A DNA stretch of 64,000 nt from Alopecurus myosuroides (Eukaryota; Streptophyta; Magnoliopsida; Poales; Poaceae): positions 208,034,445-208,098,444 of the forward strand of contig CM054060.1 of assembly GCA_028641055.1 (NCBI GenBank), written 5' to 3'. The first letter of the stretch is position 1; every line of letters starts with the position of its first letter. The notes below the pieces were generated by a model, which saw only the letters and a list, made by a program, of their open reading frames with translations, did no database searches and was not told the origin of the DNA. The translations under genes and the position numbers were made by a program. This document shows positions 11,563-22,932 of this stretch, piece after piece.

Positions 11563-12036
11563 TGACGAAGGGGTGGATCCTAGTCCTGTCGGATGAGCCT
11601 ACCCGGTGTCAGGCCCCAAGCTCCAAAGGGAGCGTCAAGGATTACTCTAGAAGGCCCACCCGCAAAGCCTTGCGGGTTAAGATAGGAAACTTGTAACCGA
11701 CATAGGGTTAGAGTTCGAATCCTCTCCGGGTATGGTTTGAGACCTGGCCACCTATATAAGGCCAGGAGAACCACCGAGAGGGGACCAAGCGATACCGCAC
11801 CACCAAGCCTTGAGATCGAGATCATACTCTCGACTTGAGAAACCTCCCGTTGTAACCGATCTACTCGTTAATACAGATCGACAAAGGCAGGAGTAAGGGT
11901 TTTACCTCTACAAGGGCCCCGAACCTGGGTAAATCGTGTCCCCTGCCTTGCCGACGATTTTCACCAGCGCCTACACGTTCTCCTAATCGAACCCAATGGG
12001 TTCACCCGAGGGACTTGTTGAGATGCAGATTCGACA
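11563..12036 (+). repeat. 5' LTR of element C
   Basis: 474 bp, TG...CA. It carries TATATAAG at 11753-11760 and GAGTTCGAATCC at 11711-11722, which resembles a tRNA T-arm/B box. It differs from the 3' LTR by about 15 substitutions and three or four small indels. Confidence 0.92.
11753..11760 (+). promoter_or_regulatory. TATA box of the 5' LTR of element C
   Basis: TATATAAG. The 3' LTR preserves it in the context CACCTATATAAGG at about 31036-31045. Confidence 0.55.
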
Positions 12037-12038
12037 AT

Positions 12039-12056
12039 TGGCGCCGTCTGTGGGAA
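12039..12056 (+). promoter_or_regulatory. Primer-binding site of element C
   Basis: TGGCGCCGTCTGTGGGAA starts two bases after the 5' LTR. It is the tRNA-complementary priming site for minus-strand DNA synthesis. I do not assign the tRNA species with certainty. Confidence 0.75.
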
Positions 12057-12472
12057 CGGCGGGCGCTGGATCTCTGGCATCTTCGGCTTCATCGACAACC
12101 AACTCACGTTGCAAACCTTCGACTTCGAGTCCGACCAACCCGATCTGGATCGGATCTGTCGTAGTCACCCCTCACTCGCCGGAATCACGCCCGGTATTCA
12201 GCAATCTGGAGAAGAGCGTCACCTTGACGTTCGGGAGCTTTAAGTTCTACACTAACAAAGAAGGGATCCTTCACTTCCCGGAGAAATCGGGATCTGAGTC
12301 AATTTCCAGCCAAGGAGCTGTCGATTCACGACCCTACTTGGCGAAAAGTGGCGAGTCCATCCGCCTCAACACCAGCAATTTCCATACCCTCTCTACGGAG
12401 GAACCCTCTCGGGTCAGGAAGGCCTTTCGAGTTACGCCTAGGACTCACAAGCCATATCTGGCTCAGGTCTGC

Positions 12473-13990
12473 ATGGCAGGATCGGAACAGCCACCCGTAG
12501 AAACTGAGCAAAGCGCAAGGGAACACGCTGACATCAATGTCTCGCGAGACGCCTGGCTCCGAGCAAAGGAGGCTATCCGCACAAGCAAACCACCTGCGGC
12601 CGGGGTCCCACACGAAGACATGGTCGCCTACCACTACCATCTAGTGAGAGCGGCCACTGCTATCAAAGAAGCTCGGGAAGATCTGGCCGTACGGAAAAGA
12701 TTGGCAGACGAGTCGAGCCAACGCCGAGCGGAGCTATCCCTAACGCCTTGCGTCGGGAACCGCCCCCAGAAGAAGGGACGCGCCTCAAGAACCGCGACCA
12801 TGGACGGCGAGTCCTTGAGCGGAATCAGCAAATCACTCATGCGCGTGGACAAAGACGGAAACATCCATCCGCAAACTCCCGCAGCCGCGGTACTAGCCGC
12901 AGCCACCTACATGCAAATAAATCAACCAGGGGAAAACGACCCCCGCGCGGAACAATACAAGATAGTGCAGAAAGGGTTAGGCATGGCAGCCGCAAGACTC
13001 GCCTCCTATGATCGCAGGAAAGGAGCCGCACAGAAGGACAAAGAAGCACCTCGTGGACATAGGGGCACGTCACCTGCCAAGGAAAAATCACCCCGTCGGG
13101 CGCGAGGAAAAGAAGCTCGACGACGAGGAGATAGCCCGAGTGGCAGTGATAGCAGCCCGAGGGGTCGAGGCCGTAGCCGCAGCCCGCGAAGAGGTCGAGA
13201 CCGCAGTCCGCGGAGGGATAGAGATCGCAGCCCGTGAAAAGATCGAGACAGAAGCCATTCGCGACATCGCAGCAAGGAACCGAGAGGAGAAGTCAATTGC
13301 GATGAACCAGCATACAATGCGCGATCGGACATCGCCCAGCGCAAGGTTGATAAAGGTCGAGCGGCTAGAAACCATGCGCGCTCCCCATCTACATCCTCCG
13401 ACGACGAAGTCTGCGGAGCCCTATGCTTTGCTCGCAGCATCCGCGAGGCGCCGCTACCCAAAAGATTTAAGCTATCCACGGAAGTACAGAACTATGATGG
13501 TTCGCAAGAACCTTCGGCCTGGTTATCAGATTACCTCACGGCAGTAAAATGCCAACGTGGGAACAAAAACACAGCTATGCAGTACCTCAACTTACACCTA
13601 GTCGGTGCTGCCCGCAGCTGGCTTGAAGGAAGGCCGAGGGCATGTTACAGGTCTTGGGACGACCTAAACCTCGATTTCTGCAAGAAAAAATCTAGGCAAC
13701 ATACAAAAGACCGGCGACCATCGAAGAGCTACGAGCTTGCAAGCAGAAAAGTGGCGAGTCTACCCGCGAATATATTCAGCGATGGACCACACTCAGGAAC
13801 ATAGCAGGAAACATATCAGAAGAAGTCGCGGTTGAAGCATTTGCAAAGGGAGCACGGCGAACCTCTTTCAGGGAAGAACTGGGACGACTCGCGCCCAAAA
13901 CCATGGGAGAATTGATGGCCATAGCCGACAGATGGGCAAACAGGCGAAGACGCAGTGCTCAACGAGAAAGATTCATCCCCGGCACGTGAT
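12473..13990 (+). pseudogene. gag of element C with an Arg/Ser-rich segment
   Basis: The frame is open from inside the LTR. The first methionine with gag-like sequence after it is at 12473 (MAGSEQPPVE), which I take as a likely start. Around 13100-13240 the protein is dominated by RGRxRSPRR-type Arg/Ser repeats. A TGA at 13235-13237 interrupts it and looks like a CGA-to-TGA change, because the same frame continues into the conserved gag core (AMQYLNLHLVGAARSWL, 13574 onward). A run of six A near 13685 then shifts the frame before the block STREYIQRWTTLRN. The product would be truncated. The Arg/Ser-rich part could bind RNA, by inference only. Confidence 0.7.
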
Positions 13991-14257
13991 GACGATCGCC
14001 ATAGTCGAAAGAAAAGAAGAAAGAATTACGACCACGACGATCGAGAAGAATTTATGGCAGCGGAGTTCACAAAAAATCGTGACAGCGGATATCGCGGAAA
14101 ACGCGAGTGGAAGCCAAAGTAGGAAGACAAAATCCCCGAGGAGGACCTCGACGGTTACTGCACGCTACATCTATTTACAGATAAGCACACCGGCAAAACT
14201 AAGGCAACACACCTTCTCAAGGAATGCCGAAAGTTCGTTGATATCCATGAGGCTCTC

Positions 14258-15239
14258 TTGAAGAAAAATATAGCAGCAATTAATCAGGGTTACCCGCAGC
14301 TTCCTGGAGGAGGAGCTCAAGGATTTCAGCAGCCGCAAGCCCTGCCCCCAGGAGGAAACCAAAACACGGTGCTATCTGCGCTCCCAGCGCCACCCGCCCC
14401 AAATCAAGGAGCCAATGGATACCCGAACCCAGCGGGACTCTTAGGCATGATACAAAAGGTATGTCCATCGCGCAGGGCTCAGAAGACAAACACACTACAG
14501 TTATGCATGGCTGTCCAAACCCCACCTACGAGAACCGAGTACCTGAAGATGGCGGAACAACCAATAACTTTCTCCAAGGAAGACCACCCTCCGCGCGTCT
14601 ATCGACCAGGACACGCCGCACTAGTAATACATGCGCAAATTGGCAATTATGAGCTGGCTCGCGTGTTCATGGACGGGGGCAGCGGCATCAACATCATCTA
14701 CGCAGACACGCTCCATCGTATGAACAAGAATTTGGATGGACTCGCGGAATCAGAGACATCTTTCCACGGGATAGTTCCAGTGAAAGCAGTCTGTCCACTC
14801 GGAACAATCAACCTAGAGGTGGTGCTAGGCAACCGAAGTAATTACAGGCGAGAATTTCTTGATTTCGAAGTCGTCGATTGGCCCTCACAGTACCACGCCA
14901 TTCTTGGTCGAACGGCGTTCGCCAGATTCATGGCAGTACCTGCACTACGCATACTTGAAGCTCAAATTGCCTGGAGAATATGGCACAATCACCATCGACG
15001 GCGATTTCCAAAAATCCAATAAATGCGACATCGAATTCAACGAGATTGCCCAATCTTTCGGGATGCAGGAAGAACTAGAGGAGATTGCAAAAACCACGGA
15101 TCACTCCGTGATGCCTCTCACCAAGAAGAACGCTCCAGAGCTCGAGTTCAACACAAATAGCGGTACCCGCAAGCATCAAGTACACCCGACGGATTCTGCG
15201 AAGACGGCGATGGTGTCCACCACCCTCTCGCCAGCATAG
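14258..15239 (+). pseudogene. Protease region of element C
   Basis: A 254-codon frame (14258-15022) contains VFMDGGSGINIIYADTL near 14668-14718. The D-G-G-S is the Tat-type version of the aspartic protease active site, followed by AILGRTAFARF, the conserved flap-side block. A frame change near 14990 carries the remaining linker to 15239, where a TAG (15237-15239) ends it before reverse transcriptase. Its role is to cut the Gag-Pol polyprotein. It is broken here. Confidence 0.7.
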
Positions 15240-15302
15240 GAAGGCGCGCTCGTCGAGCTCCTCCGTGAGTACTGGGAAATTTTTGCCTGGCAGCCTTCAG
15301 AT

Positions 15303-16115
15303 ATGCCAGGGATACCCAGGGAGTTCGCCGAGCACTCACTCGAAGTCTTCAAAGACGCCAAGCCTATGAAGCAGACTACGCAAAGGTTCTCAGAACCCAA
15401 ACAAAAAGCGCTCGGAGAAGAAGTAAACAGACTACTCGCAGCAAAATTTATTCGCGAGATAAAAATTTCCACCTGGTTAGCAAACCCGGTGCTGGTCCCA
15501 AAGAAGAATACCAACATCCTTCGCGTGTGCATCGACTACACCTCGCTGAATAAACACTGCCCGAAGGATAACTTTCCCCTGCCAAGGATCGACCAGATCG
15601 TGGATTCTACAGCAGGTTGCCAACGCCTCTCTTTCTTGGACGCCTACTCAGGATATAATCAGATCAGGATGAAGGAGGACGAGGACAAGACGGCGTTTAT
15701 AACACCCCACGGTGTTTACTGCTACACGACAATGCCCTTCAGGCTGAAGAACGCGGGCGCAACATATCAGCGCTGCATGCAAAAATGCCTCGCCAAGCTC
15801 ATTGGCAAGAACGTTCAAGTATACGTTGACGACATCGTCATCAAAACTCGAGTGGAAGATACACTCCTCGACGACATCAGAGAAACATTCAACGCGTTGA
15901 ACGCATACCGAATCAAGCTGAACCCGACCAAGTGTGTCTTTGGCGTCCCCGCAGGACAACTTTTCGGGTACCTAGTCTCTGCTCGAGGGATTGAAGCTAA
16001 CCCGGAGAAAATCCAAGCAATCCTGACAATGAAGATCCAACCAATCTCCGTGATTTATTGCAAGGCTAGGCGAGCAAGCATTACCTTTCTACAAGTTATT
16101 GAAGAAAGCGGATAA
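15303..16115 (+). pseudogene. Reverse transcriptase of element C
   Basis: A 270-codon open frame with RT motifs in order: NPVLVPKKNTN, RVCIDYTSLNKHCPKDNFPLPRID, LDAYSGYNQI, TTMPFRLKNAGATYQR, and the intact catalytic box YVDD at about 15818-15829. After ILTMK (about 16030) the sequence leaves the expected thumb/connection path and rejoins it at FYKLLKKADKF in another frame near 16088, so a short segment is deleted there. The catalytic palm looks complete, but the polyprotein is not. Confidence 0.8.
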
Positions 16116-17345
16116 GTTCGAGTGGACACCCGAAGCACAGAAAGCATTTGCAGATCTCAAGCGAGCACTGCAGAGCAGGCGCATCCTAGCAACGCCGCAA
16201 GAACGAGAGTCACTGTTCCTATACCTAGCCGCAACAAATCAGGTCATCAGCACAGCAATCGTGGTCGAGCGGCCGGAGGACGGCAAGGCGTTTGGTATCT
16301 AAATGCCAATATATTACATCAGCGAAGTGCTTTCGCCCTGCAAACAGAGATATCCCATTACCAGAAGCTCGCGTACGGTGTGGTGCTCACAGCCCGAAAG
16401 CTCAAACACTACTTCCAAGAACACACCGTCACGGTGGTAAATGACGCATCACTGGGTACTATCATGAATAACCCAATGGCATCCGGAAGAATTGCGAAGT
16501 GGAGTATCGAGCTCGGCACCTGGGACATCATATACGCAGGTCGCAAGTCTATCAAATCACAAGTGCTCGTGGAGTTCCTAAGCGAATTGACAGAACTACA
16601 AACACCAGGCCCTCCAGAGTATACAAGCAACTGGATAACGTATTTCGATGGATCAAAGAGAAACGAAGGAGACAATGCTGGGGTAGTCGTGATATCCCCA
16701 AGAGGTGATAAGTTACAATACGTCCTTCGATTGGACTTTCCACACGACGACCCGGCGTCAAATAATGATGCAGAGTACGAGGGCCTCCTCCATGGCATGA
16801 AGATGGCAATTGCCTGTGGAGCAACCCGACTAATGATCTATGGAGATTCAAACCTCATAGTGCAGCAAACAATGAATGAGTGCGACGCCATTGCAGAAAA
16901 CATGGTTGCCTATCGAGATATGTACAATCTACTCGAAGGAAGTTTCCAAGGGTGCGAACTAAAGCACATTGCGCGATCCAGCAACGAAGAAGCAGATAAA
17001 TTGGCGAACATAGGTTCCACAAACACACCCATACCGCCTGGAATATACTTCGAAAGGATGATCAAGCGCTCAGTCAAAGTCAAAAAATCAGCAGAAGTAC
17101 CCACAACATTGGAGACAGAGGTCAGCCCGCAAACTGCTATGATTGAGCTCACCCACAACATCTCAAGACAAGTTTTTATGGTCGAACCAGTCTGGACGCA
17201 GGAATACCTCGACTACTTGGCCAACAAACAGCTCCCAGCAGATATTTGCGAGGCTAGACAGATAATGCGACGCAGCAAAGCTTTTCGAGTACTCAATGGA
17301 GAACTATACAAGCAGAGATATCAGGAATATTACAAAGATGCATAG
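16099..17345 (+). pseudogene. Dual RNase H region of element C (gypsy RNase H plus archaeal-type RNase H)
   Basis: The first part (16099-16302, then shifted to 16310-16590) is a degraded gypsy RNase H with LAYGVVLTARKLKHYF and the linker before position 16600. The second part is a well-preserved archaeal-type RNase H. It has FDGS near 16646, AEYEGLL near 16770, GDSN near 16840 and EEADKLA near 16987, which supply the catalytic Asp/Glu set. This second RNase H is known from Tat-lineage elements and is assumed to take over RNA-strand removal. The frame runs to 17345 (TAG), before the integrase zinc finger. Confidence 0.8.
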
Positions 17346-17382
17346 CGCTCGAGGATGGCAAGGAACTACTACAAGATATACA

Positions 17383-18425
17383 CCAAGGATATTGCGGACA
17401 CCATGCTAGCTAGAAGGCAATCATGGGTAAAGCTTTTCGCGCAGGGTTCTACTGGCTCACAGCAGCCAGGGACGCAAAGGAACTAGTCGACAAATGCAAC
17501 GCATGTCAAAGATTTGCGCCCAAGCCGCACGCCCCTGCCACTGAGCTTCACATGATCCCTATCGCCTGGCCCTTTGCACAATGGGGGCTAGACATGGTAG
17601 GACCGCTGAAAAAATCAACACCAGGAGGTTACACGCACTTGCTAGTTGCAGTCGACAAATTTACAAAGTGGATTGAGGCCATGCCAGTCACCTCGGCTAA
17701 CGCTCAATGTGCCATCAAATTCCTCGACTCCATCGTGTGCAGATTTGGGATACCACGCAACATCATCACCGATAATGGAAGCAATTTTATAGCAAAAGAA
17801 ACAGAGCAGTTCTGCGAGGAAAAGCGCATCACCCTCAGTTTCGCCTCTGTGGCTCACCCGCAAACCAATGGTCAAGTTGAGCGATCCAACGGATTGGTCT
17901 CGGCTAGAATAAAGAAACGGCTACTATATCGACTGCACCCAGCGGCGGGACACTAGGCACATGAGTTACCATCTGTACTATGGAGCCTCCGCATGACCCC
18001 GAATCGATCAACAAAATACACACCATTTTTCATGGTATACGGAGCTCAAGCAGTCCTCCCCGAGATGTCAAGTTCAGCGCCCCACGAGTCGTCGCTTACA
18101 GCGAAGAAACCTCTAACAAGGCACTCGCGGAAGACGTGGATGCACTCGACGAGATCCACGACATTGCACTCGCAAGATCCGCGGTATATCAACAGTCGCT
18201 ATGAAACTACCACAGCCGCCGTATACGCCACATAGCCTTCATAGTCGGAGATTTGGGGCTACGACTCAAGCAGAAGGAAGGACACAAGCTCGAGCCACCG
18301 TGGGAAGGACCCTTCATAATACACGAAGTTATTCCTGGTGGCGCCTATCGACTGAAGAACCCCGAGACCGGTAGCATCTACTCCAATCCATGGAATGTTG
18401 CGCACCTCCGCAAATTCTATCCTTA
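17383..18425 (+). pseudogene. Integrase of element C
   Basis: The zinc finger begins with GHHAS near 17397, is interrupted by a stop, and continues with CNACQRF near 17495. The core follows: WGLDMVGPL (first Asp, ~17586), TDNGSNF (second Asp, ~17770) and HPQTNGQVERSN (Glu, ~17870). After 17950 the frame is lost repeatedly (17956, 18204, 18235). The C-terminal block PWEGPFIIHEVIPGGAYRL...NPWNVAHLRKFYP is readable at 18298-18425 and ends with a natural TAG. It is inactive because of frameshifts. Confidence 0.75.
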
Positions 18426-18661
18426 GATTATTCTACTTGACAAAATAAGGCTATACTAGCCATGCTGTAGCTTGAAGACAATACATGGCTTCTCAATCAT
18501 ATTAATAAAATACATGGTTTCTCAAGCATAGTTTCTCAAGTCATTGATTTTTACACGCTAAAACAGGCATACACCCCAAACACACGGGGGCTACGCCTAA
18601 ACTTAGCATCATTTACAAACAAGGTTGGCACCTTATAAAATTTGAAGACAACTATACAGAA
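18426..18661 (+). other. Spacer of element C after integrase
   Basis: Short non-coding gap between the sense integrase stop and the antisense gene stop at 18662-18664. It holds one copy of the CGGGGGCTAC motif (18585-18594), which also occurs at 27605, 28801 and, slightly changed, directly before the 3' LTR. Confidence 0.6.
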
Positions 18662-18870
18662 TTAACAGGATACATACATCCTACAATTACATATGGCGAC
18701 GAGCAGTTTCTTCGCCAAGACCCGATTAACCTCATCAGAGGTCAGTCGAATAATCTCTTTTGCAGCAGGTCGAACGAATGTATAATGAGATGTCATATCG
18801 ACTGGAGAATTTGGGAGCTTGGCAACGGAGTTGAAATTAACCTCGGGATGCCATAATCGAACAAATGAGA

Positions 18871-19770
18871 TGATAAGGGGTAGCCCAATCTTCTCAGTGA
18901 ACTCTTTGATAACTTGATAACCAATGTGATACCTCGCTCTCTCCTTTGGCTAAACCCTGTCACCAATTGCAACAGCACTTAACCCCTTTGGATATTCGAG
19001 ACTCCAGACTCTTGCACACATAGCCACCGACTACAAGTGGTCCTGTTTCTCCTTATTCCCAGTGGAACAGCAGAATACACTCAGATTTGCAAAGGTATAT
19101 GATTCAAGATGAATGCTTCAAGCAATACAATCTAGAAGTCTAGGGTTTTTTTTTTAACATAGTCTAAACTATCCTATGCGCCCCAAGGGGTATATATGAG
19201 GGGTGGGGTGCCGACACAAGGTGACTTGCGCAAGCAAGACCCACCAACCCGAATAGGAACCCAACTTGGGCCTAGTTTTGGACTTGGACTCAACCACAAA
19301 TAGATACAAACCGACCCATGCTAGGGGATGCGGACATAATGGTATACAAACCATGTCTATCACTAATTGGACTCTATATGGCGCATTGATACTCTTTGTG
19401 GGCTCCCTCCTCTTGTTATGTCCCTCATGAGTGTGGAATAACAATCTAGCACTTGTTTTCCACACTTTTAGAATTGTTTTCATCATGTTCAACATTTGTT
19501 TTTAGCTCCTCTTCATCCATGTGCATCATCTCTCCTTGTTCTCCCTCCTTAATGCTTGTGTTATCAACAAACCTAAGAATACAAACATGCATGGATTTAG
19601 GTAGTATAAAGCTCTCATAATAACAAATGTTATACTCAAGTAGGAGTGAATTCACCTGTTGTTGTAATAATTTAGTCCTTGATCTTGTCATAGGACCAAT
19701 CCTCACTTCATCATTCTTTATAGGAATATTATGTGAAATAATAGGTGAACCATTAGGGATGTCCTCATCA
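18871..19770 (-). repeat. 3' LTR of element D
   Basis: 900 bp. Its first ~320 bp on the minus strand are also coding, because the pol frame continues here as far as 19446. A TATATA stretch occurs at about 19191-19196. The left target-site copy TGAGA is at 18866-18870. Confidence 0.93.
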
Positions 19771-20392
19771 TCCCCCCCCCTTGAAAAGCCTTGATGTCCT
19801 CATCAAGGTCATCTCCATGATATGGTGTCAAATCAGCAACATTGAAGGAATTACTCACTCCAAACTCATCAATTGGAAGATCTATCTTGTAAGCATTGTC
19901 ATTTATTTTTGCAATCACTTTGTAAAGACCAGCACCTCTTGGCAATAATTTTGATTTCCTTAGCTTAGGGAACCTATCCTTCCGAAAGTGTACCCATACT
20001 AAATCTCCCTCTTGAAAAATAACTTCCTTCCTCTTTTGATTTCTCTTTTGAGCCACATACTTCCCTTTCTTCTCAATAGCATCCATTGTTTTCTCATGTA
20101 TCTTCTTCACAAAATCAGCCCTTTTGGATGCATCCATATTAATTCTCTCTTGAATTGGAAGTGGTAGCAAGTCAAGTGGTGTAGTAGGACAAAATCCATA
20201 AACCACCTCAAAGGGACAAAAATTAGTGGTTGAATGCACAGCCCTATTATATGCAAATTCCACATGTGGCAAGCAATCTTCCCACTCCCTCAAATTCTTC
20301 TTGATCATGCTTCTCAACAATGTGGACAATGTCCTATTTACCACTTCAGTTTGCCCATCAGTTTGGGGGTGGCAAGTAGTGGAAAATAACAA
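19446..20392 (-). pseudogene. Integrase C-terminal part of element D, running into its 3' LTR
   Basis: From 20392 the frame carries [17 protein letters not shown] (the integrase glutamate region), then [20 protein letters not shown] and [12 protein letters not shown] near the end. At the tract of nine G plus A (19780-19771) the frame reads to a stop at 19718. A neighbouring frame continues through the LTR with DEDIP... and a block beginning IGPMTRSRTKLLQQQVN to a stop at 19446. Pol running into the 3' LTR is reported for CRM-clade elements, where the tail may help chromatin targeting. Here a one-base change in the G-run appears to have split it. Confidence 0.7.
19771..19780 (-). promoter_or_regulatory. 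Polypurine tract of element D
   Basis: GGGGGGGGGA on the minus strand, directly before the 3' LTR. It primes plus-strand DNA and is also codons of the pol frame. Confidence 0.85.
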
Positions 20393-20428
20393 TTTAGTTC
20401 CAAGCTTCCCCCATAGTGTCTTCCAAAA

Positions 20429-22540
20429 TTAGCTCATGAATTTGACATCTCTATCAGAAACAATAGTTCTTGGCACTCCATGCAATCTCACAATTTCTCT
20501 AAAGAATAAATTTGCAATGTGAGAAGCATCATCACTCTTGTGGCAAGCAATGAAGTGTGCCATCTTGGAAAATCTGTCCACAACTACAAAGATAGAATCA
20601 TGTCCTCTTTTTGTCCTTGGCAAACCCAACACGAAATCCATACTTATATCCTCCCATGGTGTACTTGGTGATGGCAATGGTGTGTACAAACCGTGGGGCT
20701 TCAACTTGGATTTTGCCTTGCTGCAAGTAATGCATCTTTGCACCAATCTATACACATCTCTTCTCATATGTGCCCAATAAAAATTCTCAGCCAACATAAG
20801 CAATGTTTTCTCTCTTCCAAAGTGTCCCATTAATCCTCCACTATGAGATTCATGTAATAAGAATAAACGCAAAGAACACTCGGGAATACATAATTTGTTA
20901 GCTCTAAACAAGTATCCATCATGTATATGAAATTTATCCCATGCCTTAACATTAGTACATTTATTAAATGGCATAGAAAATTCATTATCATTAGCATATA
21001 GCTCTCTAATACCCTCCAAACCCGAAACCTTGATCTCTAAATTGGAGAGTAACATGTTTTTTCTTGATAAAGCATCAGCAACTACATTGTCCAATCCCTT
21101 TTTATGTTTTATTATGTATGGAAAAGACTCAATAAATTCCACCCATTTAGCATGTCTTTTATTCAAATTTGATTGGCACTTTAAGAATTTTAATGCTTCA
21201 TGATCACTATGTATAATAAATTCTTTAGGCCATAAGTAATGTTTCCACACCTCTAAAACTCTCACAAGTGCATATAGTTCCTTATCATAAACAGAATAAT
21301 TCAATTGTGCACCATGTAGTTTTTCAGAAAAATAGGCAATAGGTTTCTTTTCTTGCATTAATACTCCTCCAATACCTATGCCACTAGCATCACACTCAAT
21401 CTCAAATTGTTTGTCAAAATTAGGAAGCATTAACAAAGGGGCCGAAATCAACTTCTCTTTAATAGCATCAAAAGCAATATCTTGTTCAACTCCCCACACA
21501 AATTCTACACCCTTTTTAGTGAGTTCATTCAAAGGTGCAGCAAGTGTACTAAAATCTTTGACAAATCTTCTATAAAAACCAGCTAATCCATTAAAACTTC
21601 TTACTTGACTCACATTAATAGGAATAGGCCAATTTTTAATAGCTTCAATTTTTGATTCATCTACTTCAATCCCATGTTTAGAAACAACATAACCAAGAAA
21701 TATGACCTTATCTTTGCCAAAAGTGCACTTCTCTAAATTTCCATACAATTTATGTTCTCTTAGCACATGCAAAACTTGTCTAATATGATCAATATGCTCA
21801 TGTTCATTGTGGCTATAAATAAGAATATCATCAAAATAAACCACCACAAATTTACCAATAAAATTTCTCAAAACATGGTTCATTAATCTCATGAAAGTAC
21901 TAGGTGCATTAGTCAATCCAAAAGGCATAACTAACCACTCATATAAACCAAATTTTGTTTTAAAAGCTGTTTTCCACTCATCCCCCTCTTTCATCCTAAT
22001 TTGATGATAACCACTACGCAAATCAATTTTAGAGAAAATAGCACTACCACTTAATTCATCTAACATGTCTTCCAAACGTGGTATAGGATGACGATAACGA
22101 ATAGTGATATTGTTAATTGCTCTACAATCTACACACATGCGCCATGTACCGTCTTTTTTAGGCACTAAAATAACAGGAACAGCACAAGGAGAAAGGCTTA
22201 TTCGAATGTAACCTTTGTCAAGAAGCTCTTGCACTTGTTTCTGAATCTCTTTTGTTTCTTGGGGATTAGTTCTATAGGGAGCTCGGTTTGGCAATGAGGA
22301 TCCAGGAATCAAATCAATTTGGTGCTCAATACCCCTCAATGGTGGCAAACCCGAGGGCACCTCCTTTGGAAAAACATCCTCAAAATCCTGCAACACATGA
22401 GAAACACCAAGAGGAATAGGGGTCATGCCATTAGAAACTAACATTTCTCCCTTGTGCATAAGCACTATAGGAAGCATAGTAGGATCCTCCCTAAATTCTC
22501 TCAAGTCCTCTCTAGTAGCTAGCATGCATAATAAGTTCAC
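20429..22540 (-). pseudogene. Reverse transcriptase, RNase H and integrase of element D
   Basis: A 703-codon open frame. RT motifs: [47 protein letters not shown], and the intact catalytic box YFDD (about residue 240). RNase [43 protein letters not shown]. Integrase: zinc finger HxxxxHF...CITC (about residues 570-615) and core DFVLGLP. It ends at an in-frame TAA (20429-20431) two codons past VKFMS, where a residue should be, and the same frame resumes downstream. Upstream, the protease frame overlaps it by a small frameshift at 22537-22540. Apart from these two lesions the enzyme region looks young and nearly intact. Confidence 0.85.
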
Positions 22541-22932
22541 TCCCTCACTTTATTTTTACCACTCGAATTGGGTGTCCTATTTTCACTCACAACACTCTTA
22601 TTTTCACTCTCTTTCTTTTCAACACTCTCAGGAATTTTTTGTCTAGATTCATTTACAATTTGTTGTGGTGTCATAGGTCTCAACAATATATCCTTCTCCT
22701 TCCACTTGAGGTGATAGGTATTTGCTCTCCCATCATGTATAACACTCCTATCAAATTGCCAAGGCCTCCCAAGCAACATGTGACAAACTGACATGGGCAC
22801 CACATCACACTCAATGGTGTCTTTATAAGACCCAATTTGGAATTCAACTCTCACCATGTGGGTAACCTTCATCTCTCCTTTATCACTAAGCCATTGTATA
22901 TGATAAGGATGAGGGTGTGTAATGTATCTCAA
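22537..22932 (-). pseudogene. Protease C-terminal part and linker of element D
   Basis: In frame with gag but separated from it by a TAG at 22933-22935 just after the DGGS protease active site. It contains ECDVVPMSVCHMLLGRPWQFD, the conserved protease block, then a Lys/Glu/Ser-rich linker. It ends in TGA at 22537, where the RT frame takes over in another phase. Given the young age, both lesions are probably single mutations after insertion. Confidence 0.75.

Noticed and set aside
11996..12472. gag start inside the 5' LTR of element C
   Set aside because: The frame is open, but this part would have to be encoded by LTR and primer-binding site. The first methionine with gag-like sequence after it is at 12473.
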